From Neofusicoccum parvum (Eukaryota; Ascomycota; Dothideomycetes; Botryosphaeriales; Botryosphaeriaceae): 64,000 nucleotides of DNA. Location of the stretch: positions 1,674,001 to 1,738,000 of the forward strand of contig CP087208.1 in NCBI GenBank assembly GCA_020912385.1, in the 5' to 3' direction. A program made the position numbers and the translations under genes. Of the stretch, positions 42,852 to 54,960 are shown in pieces. Within the stretch, counting starts at the first letter, position 1. Every line of letters begins with the position of its first letter. The notes under the pieces are model-generated. The model saw only the letters and a list, made by a program, of their open reading frames with translations. It did no database searches and was not told the DNA's origin.

Positions 42852-44374
42852 AGCCGATAGCCCGCTCGAGGCGTATTTAATCCGGCGAACCATGACGCCA
42901 GGACGCACTTCCTGAGCACTGCCAGCCAGCTACCCATCGCCTCATCGTCGGGATGGCATCCCCGAGTTCTGTTTTTGGCGGCACCGCGGGGACGGTCGAT
43001 ATGCACCCCAGATATATCCACCAATAGCGCGGTGCGGCAACCACCGCCAACACATGAAAGTCCCAACCGCGAAGGCTTTTAAAGAGTCGCTGCGCTCGCG
43101 GGCGGTGGTACGTCAACGGCGACGGGCCCCAGCGACAGGCGCTCAGCTTCGCCGCGCTAACGCGCCGACGGGACAGACGCACTGCCAGCACAGCAAGAGC
43201 ATGCTTAATCTACCTGGCGCACACCGAAGCTGCCGCCTTCGAGAACCAGCGCGCCCGCGGGCCAGGATCCGAACGCTCGCATCGGCCGCCTGCGCGCCGC
43301 TGCTTTGTTTTTCGCGTCGCCTGCGGCCTGGCGCTTTTCCGAAGGATGGGGATGGGCTCTTGGCGGCTCCCGGCCCGACGCCGGCTGGCTGCCATGCCCG
43401 GAATTGCCGCCCAATCGCCCATCCGTCATCCCTCGAGCATGTGAGAGCCGGATGCCTCCCGCAAGGGAGCCAACGCCTCGCTACCAAAACCTTCTGCGTT
43501 CCAGCGCCGCGAAAGAGGGTGCGCTTGAGCGCAGCGTGAGGCGGCCCGTCGCCGTTTGACGAGCCATTCCCGCCAACAAGAGCCTCGTTTCGCACGTGAA
43601 AATCCGAGGCCCGGTGCCTTTCGCCCTTGCCTGCAGACCTCACCGTTCGGAACTTCTTTTCTCCCCCACCGCATTGCGCAGCTGTCGCCCTTGCAGAGGA
43701 GTGCTGCAGCTGCCGGCCAGTGGCTACTCGTGGGAGTATGCGGCGCCATTAACCTACTCTCGTGCAAAACCTACGATAGCCGAAATTCGGCTGCGTGGGG
43801 GCTGAAGCACGCCTTCTGGGCTCGAAAGTGCAGTAAGAATGGGCACAAATCCATCAAAGCGAATGCTTCAACTACACACGACCATGGTTCGTCCTGTCGA
43901 GAGGCTGCCGTGTTTTTCGCGCCACAGCGCTAATCCTTGGCTGCAGCAACCCTCCGGCTGGTAGGTAGCGCTAGCGGGCCACCTTTTCCGCCCCTCAAAG
44001 CCGGGGGAGATCCTCAATCTAATAAAGCAGCAGAAGAACAGGAGGGACTGCCTGGAGCCTTGGGAATTCGTCCGGATGACCAACCTCTTCATCTGACCCT
44101 TTGGTCCGGCCGACTCAACACGACTCACTCGAGCATTGAAATACACCGAGCCGACCTACGGACTACTAATCAACCCGGCGAGCGGATGGCTCATGAGCCG
44201 TACCCGATGCAATCCCAACGAGATACGTGTATGAGATTCGTCATTTCTTTGCTCCGTTTGCGCGCCAGGGTCTCTCTTATCAATCACTTGAAGAGCAGGT
44301 ATTGTGGCAGAAAGAGTCCGCGCAAGAATGGGCACGAGAGCCACCTTTTGCATGAGCCAGTGATGAGAGACGTC

Positions 44375-44436
44375 TTCTTGTGGTTGCCACATGGGAGAGA
44401 GCGAGAGAGTTCTTGTGGTTTCCACATGGGAGAGAG
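44375..44436. repeat. 27-bp tandem duplication
   Basis: Copies at 44375-44401 and 44410-44436 (period 35) share TTCTTGTGGTT(G/T)CCACATGG followed by GAGAGAG, with a single mismatch. Each contains the near-palindrome GTGGNNNCCAC. Confidence 0.9.
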
Positions 44437-45883
44437 TGCGACGGTGTCGACGGTGCCTGACTCTGCTCACTGACAAGGTCGAACGATGTCAGAAGCTGCG
44501 ACGGTCTCGAATGGCGAAGAATTAAGGCGCATGTTTCAGGACTAGCGGCCGGCAACTGAGACGCCCAGGAACTGATCCAGGACTGATCTGCGCGGCAGGC
44601 TTCTGTGCTCGCGTCCTCGCGTTCTCGCGTCGCCGACGTGCGATCGGCAATTCGGCAGGTAAGCACCGCAGCTGTCCTCGCAGAGGCGTAAGCTCATTCG
44701 CTTAGGAGGACGTGTCGCGAAATGGCCCCCTTTCTGGCGCCCACCAAAGAAAAAAAAATTGAGCTCGGTGCGGACGCCTTGGTGGCCAGTCAGCGTTCGC
44801 GCCAGTGGCAGGCTGCTGGCGGCATGGCAGCGTCGTTGCAGGAGGCAGCGAGGGGCGCGAGGCGGGTCTACGGCGGCCATGTCTTTCCCCGCGCTGTGCC
44901 CGCTGGGAAAGCAGATGACCGCCTTTTTGCAGCTCTCCTGCCGGTTTAAGCGCAGCGACACGCATTGCCATGTACAGTCGGGCCAATGGTCCGCCCGGCG
45001 ATACGGACGCGTGTGGCGGTCACGGCGGCCACGGATTCCACGCACTAATAACGTCGGACGCAGGGGCGAAGGATGTTCGACGGTGTTCGAGCGACCAGAG
45101 GCCCCACACGATGGACAGCCAAGATCTGAAGTCCCGCAGGCGCGTACCGACCCGAAGATTTGCCCATGCAGCCACCGCAGCCTCAGCCTTGTGCGACTCA
45201 GGCGGCGCGTGTCAAGCACGCTCGCCCCCCGCGTGCAGACTCAGACCAAGCGCTGCCATTGGCCCGGCCAAGCCCTGGCTCAGAGTGATTCATAAGCGGC
45301 CACGACGTTGTTCCCGAACCCGATGTGGAGACCGGCCTGCAGCGTCGCCCTCTGCTGCCAGCTGTGTGGCCGCCGCCCCCTCGGCAACCAAGCCGCGTGC
45401 CGGCGGCCTCGTCCGCCGCCCACGCCCTCCCGCCGACCAGAGAGGGGAAGCGTCAGGCAAGCAAAAGAAAAACGCAGTGCGCAGCGATGACTCTTCACCG
45501 GTGTCGCGAGTGGGCGACCGGTTGCGGTCAGCCATTGCCCACGGTCCAGGGGCTTGGCCATCTAGAAATACGCGCGCTCCACCACACTATCTCAACCTCG
45601 CCGTGCGTGCGGAGGCCCCTGCGCTCCACCAATGCCACGGACTTACGGCGTTAAGTCGAAAGAAGCCCATTCTGTCCGACCGCCGCCAAGCACCCTGCAA
45701 GGGTACGAGCACCCCGGCCACATTTCTCCAGCTCTTCATCGTCCCCGCCGTAACCTCGACGTCCTCCTTTTTCCCTCAAGTAGCGCGGCGGCCGCCCTCG
45801 ACTCTGGTATATAGGCTGCGCGGAAGCCTGACGGCCGCCCCATCACCTTTTTCCCGCCCCCCTTGCCTGCGGCTCACCCCATC

Positions 45884-48800
45884 ATGGATCACCTAGATCC
45901 TGAGCAGCTCCAGGCTGAGGCCATCCGCCGCATGTCTGAACAGAGCGGCATTGACCCTGCCCACCTCCAGGTGCTCATGTCACAGTCTGGTGGTGACGGC
46001 GGCGAGGTGAGGTCAATCGTGACCTCCCACTCCGAGTCCCGCTCCATCGTCCACTCCGAGACTCGCTCCGTCATCCGCTCAGAGTCTCGCTCCGAGCTTC
46101 ACGGCTCCGGCTCTCAGTCCGACCTCCAGCTCCACACGTCCGGCTCCCAGTCAATGCTGCGCACTGGCTCGCAATCCGGTCTCCGCTCAGAGTCCTTCTC
46201 CGCCGATTCCCTCTCCGGCTTGCACTCGTCTGGCTCCTTCTCTCAGCTCCGCCAATCTGGATCCAACTCCGGACTCCGATCCGGCTCCGTCACAGCCCTG
46301 CAGTCATCTGGTTCTCTAGCCGCCCTCCACGAAGCCGAGGACCATTCTGCTTCGCAGGATGCTGAAGCTCGGGCTCTGCAGGGGGGAGCTGAGGCTCAAG
46401 CTGCCCAAGGCGGAGCTGAAGCTCAACTCGCTTTGCAAGGCGCTGGTGGTCCAACCTCTCACTTCATTAACTTTACTGGCTTTCCTGATGCCCAAGCTCT
46501 GCAAGGCTCCGGTGCTCAATCCTCTCAAGGATCCGCAGCCTTCTCCGGCTCCCGTGACGGAAGACAGGGCAGCGAAGATGCCACTCTCGCTACCAAGAGT
46601 TCTGCTTTCGGACTCGGCCAGGGAAGCGAGGATGCTATCGGCAGCGCAGCTCCCCGTGGCAACGCTGGAGCTAGACACAACAGCGAGGACGCGTCCGCAA
46701 CCCTTCACACCGCCAATTCTACCCTGTTCACCAGCGAACCCCCGACCTCATCCCACGCCGAACCCGAATACCGCTCCGTAGTCAAGTCCGAAGCCCACTC
46801 CGCCCCCTCTGAAAAGCCCAACAGCGAAGACGGCGCCACCCTCAACTCCAAGAGCTCTGTCGTCCACGTCAATGACGGCGTGAACGTTCAGCGTGCCGAG
46901 CATGATTTCCAGGAATTGAGCCGTGAACTGTCCCGGATATCGCGCTCTCAAAGCCACAAGCACAAGGGTGGTGCAACGGATCTTGAAAAGGCTGCTTCTG
47001 CCTCTGAAGCCTCTGAAAATGAGCCTTTCGACCTTGAGGGTGTCCTGAGAGGAAGGCTAGACGAGGACGAGGAGGCCGGCATAAAGTCAAAGAAGATCGG
47101 TGTCGTCTGGGAGGGCCTGACTGTTAGCGGCATTGGTGGTGTCAAGAACTTCGTGAAGGTGAGTTGAGAGTGATCCAGTACGAAGACTGAAGCTGATATC
47201 CTACAGACCTTCCCGCAAGCTTTCGTCTCCTTTTTCAACGTCTACGAGACCGGCAAGAGCCTTCTTGGCGTCGGCAAGAAGGGTCGTGAGTTCGATATTC
47301 TCAAGGATTTCCGCGGAGTTGCCAAACCTGGAGAGATGGTTCTGGTCCTCGGTCGCCCTGGATCTGGCTGCACGACTTTCCTCAAGGTCATCGCCAACCA
47401 GAGATTCGGTTACACCAAGGTCGACGGTGAAGTCACGTATGGTCCTTTCGACGCTGCTACGTTCGAGAAGCGCTACCGTGGCGAGGCCGTGTACAACCAG
47501 GAAGACGACGTCCATCACCCCACCCTTACCGTTGGGCAAACGCTCGACTTCGCACTGGAGACCAAGGTTCCTGGCACCCGCCCGGCTGGCCTGACCAGGC
47601 AGGACTTCAAGCAGCGAGTCATCGACATGTTGCTTAAGATGTTCAACATTGAGCACACCAAGAACACCATCGTGGGCAACCCGTTCGTCCGTGGTGTTTC
47701 TGGTGGTGAGCGTAAGCGTGTCTCGATCGCTGAGATGATGGTCACGAACGCTTCTATCTGCTCCTGGGACAACTCCACTCGTGGTCTTGATGCTTCCACC
47801 GCTCTTGACTACGCCAAGTCTCTGCGTATCCTGACTGACATTCACCAAGTGACTACCTTTGTCTCGCTCTACCAGGCCTCTGAGTCGATCTACAAGGTCT
47901 TCGATAAGGTCATGGTCATTGACTCTGGCCGTTGCGTGTACTATGGTGCCGCTAAGGAAGCCCGTGCCTACTTTGAAGGCCTCGGGTTCCTGGAGAAGCC
48001 AAGACAGACGACTCCCGACTACCTTACTGGCTGTACCGATCCTTTCGAACGCGAATACAAGGCCGGACGCAGCGCAGACAATGTTCCCAGCACCCCCGAG
48101 GCCTTGGTTGAGGCATTCAGCAAGTCCGACATTGCTGCCCGTGGCGAAAAGGAGATAGAGGAGTACCGCGCTGTGATCAACCAGGAGAAGCAGGTCTTTG
48201 ATGACTTCCAGACCGCCATTGCTCAGAGCAAGAGGCATGCTTCCAAGCGCTCCGTCTACTCTATTCCCTTCTACCTCCAGGTCTGGGCTCTTTGGAAACG
48301 CCAGTTCTTCCTGAAGTGGCAGGACAAGTTCTCTCTCGTCGTCTCTTGGCTCACCTCCATCGTTGTCGCTATCATCCTCGGTACTGTCTGGCTTGATCTT
48401 CCCAAGACCAGTGCAGGCGCCTTCACCCGTGGTGGTCTTCTGTTCATCTCTCTGCTGTTCAACGCTTTCGAAGCCTTCTCGGAGCTGGCTTCAACCATGA
48501 CTGGGCGACCGATCGTCAACAAGCACAGGGCTTACACCTTCCACCGTCCTTCGGCTCTTTGGATCGCTCAGATCATGGTTGACATGATCTTCGCAAGTGC
48601 AAAGATTCTGATCTTCAGTATCATGGTGTACTTCATGTGCGGACTGGTTCTCGATGCCGGGGCGTTCTTCACCTTCGTGCTGATCATCATCTCTGGCTAC
48701 CTCTCGATGACCCTGTTCTTCCGTACCGTTGGCTGTCTCTGCCCAGACTTCGACGTTGCGATTCGTCTTGCGGCTACCATCATCACTTTCTTCGTCTTGA

Positions 48801-51260
48801 CCTCTGGCTATCTCATCCAGTGGCAGTCGGAGCAGGTCTGGATGAGATGGATCTTCTACATCAATGCTCTGGGTCTTGGTTTCTCCGCTCTCATGATGAA
48901 TGAGTTCAAGCGACTGACGCTCACCTGCACTGCTGATTCCCTGGTCCCCTCCGGCGGCGCTTACAACGACATTGCTCACCAGTCGTGCACGCTCGCTGGC
49001 AGCACGCCTGGTACCGATCAGGTTTCTGGTAGCGCATACATCGAGCAGGGCTTCTCGTACTCCCCTGGTGACCTCTGGCGCAACTGGGGCATCATGGTTG
49101 CTCTGATTGTCGGTTTCCTGGCCACCAACGCCCTGCTTGGCGAGCATATCAAGTGGGGTGCCGGTGGAAAGACCGTTACCTTCTTCGCCAAGGAGAATTC
49201 CGAGACGAAGCAGCTTAATGAGGAGCTTCAACGCAAGAAGGACAGGCGTAACCGCAAGGAGGAGACTGAATCGGCCGGTGACGGTCTCAAGATCACCTCA
49301 AAGGCTATCCTGACCTGGGAAGACCTCTGCTACGACGTTCCGCACCCTGCTGGCAATGGTAATCTGCGCCTCCTCAACAACATCTTCGGCTACGTTAAGC
49401 CCGGTCAGCTCACTGCCCTTATGGGAGCTTCTGGTGCCGGCAAGACCACTCTCCTTGACGTTCTCGCCGCGCGTAAGAACATCGGCGTCATCTCCGGTGA
49501 AAAGCTCATCGATGGCAAGGCTCCTGGTGTCGCTTTCCAGCGTGGTACTGCCTACGCCGAGCAGCTCGACGTTCACGAACCCGCTCAGACTGTCCGTGAG
49601 GCTCTTCGTTTCTCTGCCGACCTCCGCCAGCCGTACGAAGTCCCTCAGTCCGAGAAGTACGCCTATGTCGAGGAAGTCATTGGCCTTCTGGAGATGGAGG
49701 ACATCGCGGATGCCATCATCGGAGACCCCGAGAACGGATTGGCTGTCGAGCAGCGCAAGCGTGTTACTATCGGTGTCGAGCTGGCTGCCAAGCCGGAGTT
49801 GCTTCTCTTCTTGGATGAGCCTACCAGCGGTCTTGACAGTCAGAGTGCCTTCAACATTGTCCGTTTCTTGAGGAAGTTGGCTGCTGCCGGCCAGGCTATT
49901 CTGTGCACTATTCACCAGCCTAACTCTGCCCTCTTTGAGAACTTCGACAGGCTTCTGCTCCTGCAAAAGGGTGGCCAGTGTGTCTACTTCGGTGACATCG
50001 GCAAGGACGCTCAGGTTCTCCTCCAGTACTTCCACCGCTATGGAGCTGACTGCCCGGCCGATCTCAACCCTGCCGAGTGGATGCTGGATGCCATTGGTGC
50101 CGGTCAGACCCCTCGCATCGGTAACAAGGACTGGGGTGAGATCTGGAAGGACTCTGAAGAATTCGCCAAGGTCAAGGAAGATGTCATCCGCATGAAGCGC
50201 GAGCGCATTGCCGAAGTTGGAGCCGCCCCCGAGGTTGAACAGAAGGAGTACGCTACTCCCATCTGGTACCAGATCAAGCGCGTCAACGCTCGTCAACAGC
50301 TTTCCTTCTGGCGTACTCCCAACTACGGCTTCACTCGCTTCTTCAACCATGTCATCATTGCTCTCTTCACTGGTCTCGCCTTCCTGCAGCTCGACGACTC
50401 TCGCGCCTCTCTCCAGTACCGTGTCTTCGTCATTTTCCAGGTCACTGTCCTTCCCGCCCTCATTCTGGCGCAGATCGAGCCCAAGTATGCCATCGCTCGT
50501 ATGATCAGCTTCCGCGAGCAGTCTTCCAAGGCCTACAAGACCTTCCCCTTCGCGCTCTCCATGGTCCTCGCCGAGATGCCGTACAGCATCCTCTGCGCCG
50601 TCGGCTTCTTCTTGCCCCTCTACTACATCCCCGGCTTCCAGAGCGATTCCAGCCGCGCCGGCTACCAGTTCTTCATGATCCTCATCACCGAGATCTTCTC
50701 GGTGACGCTGGGCCAGCTGATCGCGGCCATCACGCCGGACCCGTTCATCTCGGCGCACATCAACCCCTTCGTCATCATCGTCTTCGCGCTCTTCTGCGGC
50801 GTCACGATCCCGAAGCCGCAGATCCCCAAGTTCTGGCGCGCCTGGCTGTACCAGCTCGACCCGTTCACGCGCCTCATCGGCGGCATGCTGGTCACGGAGC
50901 TGCAGGGCCGCAAGGTCGAATGCACGTCGCTCGAGTACAACTCGTTCACCAGCCCGCAGGGCCAGTCGTGCGGCCAGTACATGGAGGGCTTCTTCGCCGC
51001 TGGCGGCCCCGGCTACATCGCCAACAACGCCACCGACAACTGCCAGTACTGCGCCTACAAGGTCGGCGACGAGTTCTACACCCCGCTCGGCTACGAGTTT
51101 GTGAACCGCTGGCGCGACCTGGGCATCTTGATTGCCTTCATCGGAAGCAATTTGATTCTGCTGTTCACTGCTGTAAGTTATCCCGTCGCTCGCACTCATC
51201 TTCCAAGCGATACTAACTTTCCGTCTGCAGGCTAAATTCCTGAACTTCAACCGTCGTTAA
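45884..51260 (+). CDS. PDR-type (ABCG) ABC transporter with long serine-rich N-terminal extension
   Basis: Exons 45884-47158, 47207-51172 and 51231-51260 (introns 48 and 58 nt) encode 1756 residues in the (NBD-TMD)2 order. NBD1: Walker A GRPGSGCTT (474-482), VSGGERKRVSIAE (from 589), and the degenerate Walker B of PDR proteins (CSWDNSTRGLDAST). The first TMD starts near FSLVVSWLTSIVVAIILGT. NBD2: Walker A GASGAGKTT (1165-1173), signature LAVEQRKRVTIG (from 1270), LLLFLDEPTSGLDSQSA. The second TMD ends in LGILIAFIGSNLILLFTA and AKFLNFNRR. PDR family members are normally about 1450-1550 residues; here about 250 extra residues precede the conserved N-terminal region (KSKKIGVVWEGLTVSGIGG), made of SGSQSxL/SESRS-like repeats (about 42-150) and LQGGAEAQ repeats (161-190). 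The plasma membrane is the usual site, exporting drugs or lipids; substrate unknown. The ATG at 45884 is the first ATG of the frame. Confidence 0.95.
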
Positions 51261-52834
51261 ACCCACGCGGCTGGAGGGAGAAAAGGAGACTTTGGAATAT
51301 TGAATTTAATCATTGGAAGGGCGTTTTTGTCTAGAATATCTAATTTGCGTCCCGGGACTTAGACGGCATAGATCTCAGGTTTTTTCCCGCACATCTCCTG
51401 CTCGTATGCCAACTACTTGGTGTCGGGTTGGTTGAGGCACATCATCTACTTCGCGTCTAGCGAGTTATAGACAGCGCATGGGATACCCGGCGTTTGTTGG
51501 TCCAGTGACTTCACAGCGATTTCACTGGATTATTTTTTTTCTTGGAGGGCGATGGAGATCCGTCTGCGTTAATGAAGACATGGGGTATGAGGTTCTTGAA
51601 AGAAGGCTTGGAAGTGAGAGTCATATGATAGAAAAGTTGTGTAACGGATTTAATGCATTATGTTGGCCTCAATTGTTCCGAGCTTGGTTGAATGTCTTCG
51701 ACGATGTGGGACCAGAAGCAGTCTGAGATTTTAGGGCAAGGCCAATTAGGATCTTTACCGCGTCGCACAAGAGTGAGCACTGCTTAATTAATCCTCTTGC
51801 GTGAGGCTGACATTCCAGTGATGATAACTAGGACCTGCCGCGAGTACCTATGTGAGTCTCAGTGCTAGTTTAGTCTTTACTAGGTGAGCTCCCTCCATAA
51901 CACCTTCCAATGACAACTTGCGAGGCTCATGGAGGCTTTGCAAAACACGGTTGAATGATTATACGGGACGCACACCCGGTAACGATGACGATATCCTCAA
52001 CACGTTTGCTCGAATTTTCAAAGGGCCTCTTTGCTAACAATGGAGATTTTACGTTCGGTCTCCCTTCAGCGTGCTTTGACATAGCTTCACTTTGGACACT
52101 GGCATTGCCGCAGGGACTCTCCCTCGGATCCTCTCCCCAAATAGTTCTTCCAACACGGTGGGCATGTACATGGTTACTTTGCCTGATCTCTTCTTGGATG
52201 GGTCCACGGACCTACATCACATGAGTCCGAGGCTCGGTCAGTCCATGCCGCGCAGATCCAAATGCTGCCACCACCAATGTTAAATGTCAGACTCCATAGT
52301 TAGAATTAGCATGATTACTGCATCGCAGTCGGAGAGGTCTTCTTGAAGGGATGGGTCTAGGTGAAGAGACACTTCAAGGAAATTGCCCTCAGGTAGTCTT
52401 GGAGAGCCGTCTCATTTGAATGTGTTAGAAATCATGGAACAATTCTTCTAGGGATTTCACTTTTCGCTTCTGCTATTTCCATTCCTGTCGATCTTGATTG
52501 TTAGTAGCACCTAGTCTTCCTTGATTTCTAGCCATCCAAGTGGGAAACATAGCTCCCCTTTACTACTTAGGCAAGTCCGCCGCTCGTTCTGTCCCGGCAC
52601 GTCACCTGAACAAAAAGCACGCACACTTGCCCAAAAACTCAAGCGGAGCTGCTTCACCCCCTCTTGCCTCTACTTATAACCAGCTTCGACAGTCCTTAAA
52701 ACCCTCTTCTCGCCAACAACCACTCCACGCTCCCCAAAAAGACCACCAACAAACAACCCCTCCCAACCACAACCGCACCAAACCCACGGACACACAAACA
52801 AAAACGAAACAAAAACAGACAACCACCCCCAACC
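51261..52834. other. Intergenic region, no gene seen
   Basis: About 1.6 kb. The ABC transporter 3' flank is followed by lower-GC sequence with short frames (for example 51955-52224 +) lacking family features. The last 120 bases are A/C-rich (caaacaaaaacgaaacaaaa), a leader-like composition before the gene at 52835. Confidence 0.5.
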
Positions 52835-53428
52835 ATGCCACCACAACAACCCACCACCAACACCCTCCCCTCCCTCCCCCCACCGCCCGCCTGCCTCTTC
52901 CCCGCCGCCCTCCTCACCCTCGCCCTCAGCATCCTCGCCACCGCCCTCGCCTACCGCCTCACCTTCCCCCGCCGCGCCGCCGCCGAGCTCGACCGCGACC
53001 ACCGCGGCCCCGCTGCCGCTGACGACGACGGAGAAGGAGCGCCCCGGCGGACGCGCATCCAGCGTATCTGGGCGGAGAGGCGCGGTGAGACGCTGCTGCC
53101 GCCGACGCCGGGGCGGTGGGGGGACGGTGGTGGGGGAGGGTCGGGGTCGGGGGCGAGGGTGGGAGGCGGGATGGTTGGGAGGAGGAGGAGGGGTGGGTAT
53201 GTGCGGGTGCCGGGGGAGGAGGGGGAGGAGGGAGGGGACGGGGTTGAGGTGGTTGGGGTCGATGATGAGGAGGGATGGACGAGGGAGGAGAGCGGGTGGC
53301 TGCGGAGGGTGGATGAGGGGTTGGATTGGTGTATCGAGAAGGTGGCGGGGTATCTGGGGGATGAGGGAGGGGAGGAGGGGTTGGTGTTTCCGGTGACGGA
53401 GGAGGAGAGGGGGGAGAGGGTTGGGTGA
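52835..53428 (+). CDS. Small hypothetical single-span membrane protein (197 aa)
   Basis: The ATG sits in a good context (caaccATGcc) after an A/C-rich leader and opens an intronless frame to TGA. A Pro-rich start is followed by one membrane span (about residues 19-41, LFPAALLTLALSILATALAY). Then come an acidic/basic linker, a Gly-rich low-complexity stretch and a C-terminal acidic part with a more ordered text (GWLRRVDEGLDWCIEKVAGYL). I recognise no family. The topology would be a short lumenal or external N-terminus with a cytosolic tail, or the reverse. Antisense frames over the same bases are Pro-rich shadows. The transition from C-rich to G-rich codons along the gene gives it a strong strand skew (C-rich to about 52980, G-rich from about 53030). 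Confidence 0.6.
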   Translation: MPPQQPTTNTLPSLPPPPACLFPAALLTLALSILATALAYRLTFPRRAAAELDRDHRGPAAADDDGEGAPRRTRIQRIWAERRGETLLPPTPGRWGDGGGGGSGSGARVGGGMVGRRRRGGYVRVPGEEGEEGGDGVEVVGVDDEEGWTREESGWLRRVDEGLDWCIEKVAGYLGDEGGEEGLVFPVTEEERGERVG

Positions 53429-53729
53429 GATTGAGGAGGTGAGGTGGAGGCAGGACGGAAAGGAGAGAACATGCTTGGGGCAAGAAGACATCACGGCTGG
53501 GTAGCGGTGGCACTGGTGGACATTGTGCTAAAAATATTGGCATGGGTTGGATTCAAATACGCAGTCTGGGTAGTTCAACTGCGTGCAGATGCGGACGGTA
53601 CAGCAAAAGCTTCAGAGAAGAGTCTTTCTAGTCTAATCCCATGACCTACTCTACTAAACCCAGAACACCAATCCATCTGCAACCTCTAACCCCATCTCCT
53701 CCAAGCACAGACCTCAACCCCCACCCACC
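53429..53729. other. Convergent intergenic region
   Basis: About 300 bases between the small membrane-protein gene (+) and the histidine phosphatase stop (-). No gene seen. Confidence 0.5.
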
Positions 53730-54670
53730 TCACAACCTCGCCTCCGCCCCCTCCGCCTCCGGATCCACATCACTCAGCACATTCCGATTCACCCAGTCCG
53801 GCCTCTCCCCCTTCACATAGCCCTCCCGACTCGCCTCGCCCTCCAGCGCCACCAGGCTGCCGTCGTCCGCGAACGCGTACCGGCGGACCTCGCAGTTGCA
53901 GAAGCCGGTCCCCTTCTTCTGGTCGTAGTCGGCCCAGTCCTCGATCAGGTAGTGCAGGAACGCGCCGTGCGTGACGAGCACGACGTTCTCCTCGGGGCGC
54001 TCCCTCAGCCACGCCCGCAGCGACGCGGCCCGCCGCTCCACCGCCGGGAACGACGGTGTGTAGACGCCGGCCTGGCGTGTCTCGTCAGCCTCGCCGCAGC
54101 CCCCGTCATTTCGTTTCGGTCAGGAGTGAGGGAAGCGGGGGGATCGCAAACGCACCTTGGAGTTCCAGCCCTCCTCCACGAGCCCAAAGTCCACCTTCCG
54201 CAGGTCGAACGGCGCGGGCTCGCCCACCAGCGCGGGCAGCGCGGCCTCGAGCTCGGCGCGCGCGAAGCCCGTGTCGCACGGGTTGGCGGCGACCTCCTGG
54301 GCGAGCGGGACGAGCGCGAACGGGACGGCCGGGCGGGCCAGGGCGGCGCCGAAGCAGAGGGCGGCGGTTTGGATGGTGCGCTTGAGCGGCGAGGCCAGCA
54401 CGATCGAGACCTTGTCGCTGTCCGCGAAGGTGGCGCGCAGGTGGGCGCACTGCTCGTGGCCGAGCGGCGTGAGGGGCGGGTCGCGGAGGTGGTGGCGGCG
54501 CTGGGGAGGGGCGTTTTAGTTTGTGGGTGGGTGCGAGTGAGGATGAGATAGAGATTATTGATGGCGCAGAGAGGTTGGAGCAGCTGGTTTTTTTCCTGTT
54601 GTCATTTGTTGCTTACGTTCACATTATGCTCGCCTTCGGCATGGCGGACGAGGTACAGCGTGGGAGGCAT
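53730..54670 (-). CDS. Histidine phosphatase superfamily (phosphoglycerate mutase-like) protein
   Basis: Exons 54670-54617, 54500-54156 and 54071-53730 (introns 116 and 84 nt), all in phase 0, give 246 residues. The N-terminus MPPTLYLVRHAEGEHNV carries the catalytic RH(G/A)E motif (Arg9, His10). The second exon continues RHHLRDPPLTPLGHEQC and SIVLASPLKRTIQTAALCFG with the conserved phosphate-pocket arginine. The third exon has ENVVLVTHGAFLHYLIED with the second catalytic histidine. The text resembles small fungal phosphoglycerate-mutase-like phosphatases of unknown substrate (yeast YMR-type/Pmu1 relatives), not glycolytic mutase. There is no signal peptide, so a cytosolic location is likely. 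The first exon of 18 codons is supported by GTAAGC and by completion of the motif. Confidence 0.88.
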
Positions 54671-54960
54671 GACGCAGGAGGACTGTGCGCAGCTGTGGAG
54701 TATGGAGAGTTGGATACCGACTTGTCCAAAGGCGCTTTGCAGCTTTTAATCGTACAGATTTTTTCACCGCCCACTCGGCATTGCGTCGGTCTTTGCCGAG
54801 CCATCTGAACCCGCGATTGAAATCTCGTTGCGTCCTTCCATGCCGTCATTGGAGCAAATAGTAGTCTTACAGGGCCCCTTTGCCGATCCACTTTCCCTTC
54901 CCTCTCGCATTCTACACGCTTTGCCTTTCGTCCAAGCCGTGCATCGAACTTCCAGCTTCT

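Larger units (their letters stand above)
42515..45883. other. Long divergent intergenic region Opi1 / ABC transporter
   Basis: About 3.4 kb, GC-rich, with many overlapping frames on both strands (for example 44970-45896 +) whose Arg/Pro-rich translations have no family features. It contains dispersed-repeat copy B (42676-42851), a 27-bp tandem duplication at 44375-44436, and the ABC transporter promoter with a C/T-rich leader (45841-45880). I see no protein-coding gene; an RNA gene cannot be excluded. Confidence 0.5.

Noticed and set aside
43250..43262. CCCGCGGG palindrome upstream of the ABC transporter as a pleiotropic-drug-response element
   Set aside because: It only partly matches the yeast element and lies 2.6 kb from the start in a GC-rich region where such palindromes are expected.
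44970..45896. 308-codon + frame upstream of the ABC transporter
   Set aside because: Arg/Pro/Ser-rich, overlapped by several similar frames on both strands, no domain; overlaps the likely promoter and leader.
47201..48238. 345-codon - strand frame over NBD1 of the ABC transporter
   Set aside because: Antisense shadow; the sense strand holds Walker A and signature motifs.
49298..51250. 650-codon - strand frame over the ABC transporter
   Set aside because: Antisense shadow of a clear PDR transporter; no family-like motif.
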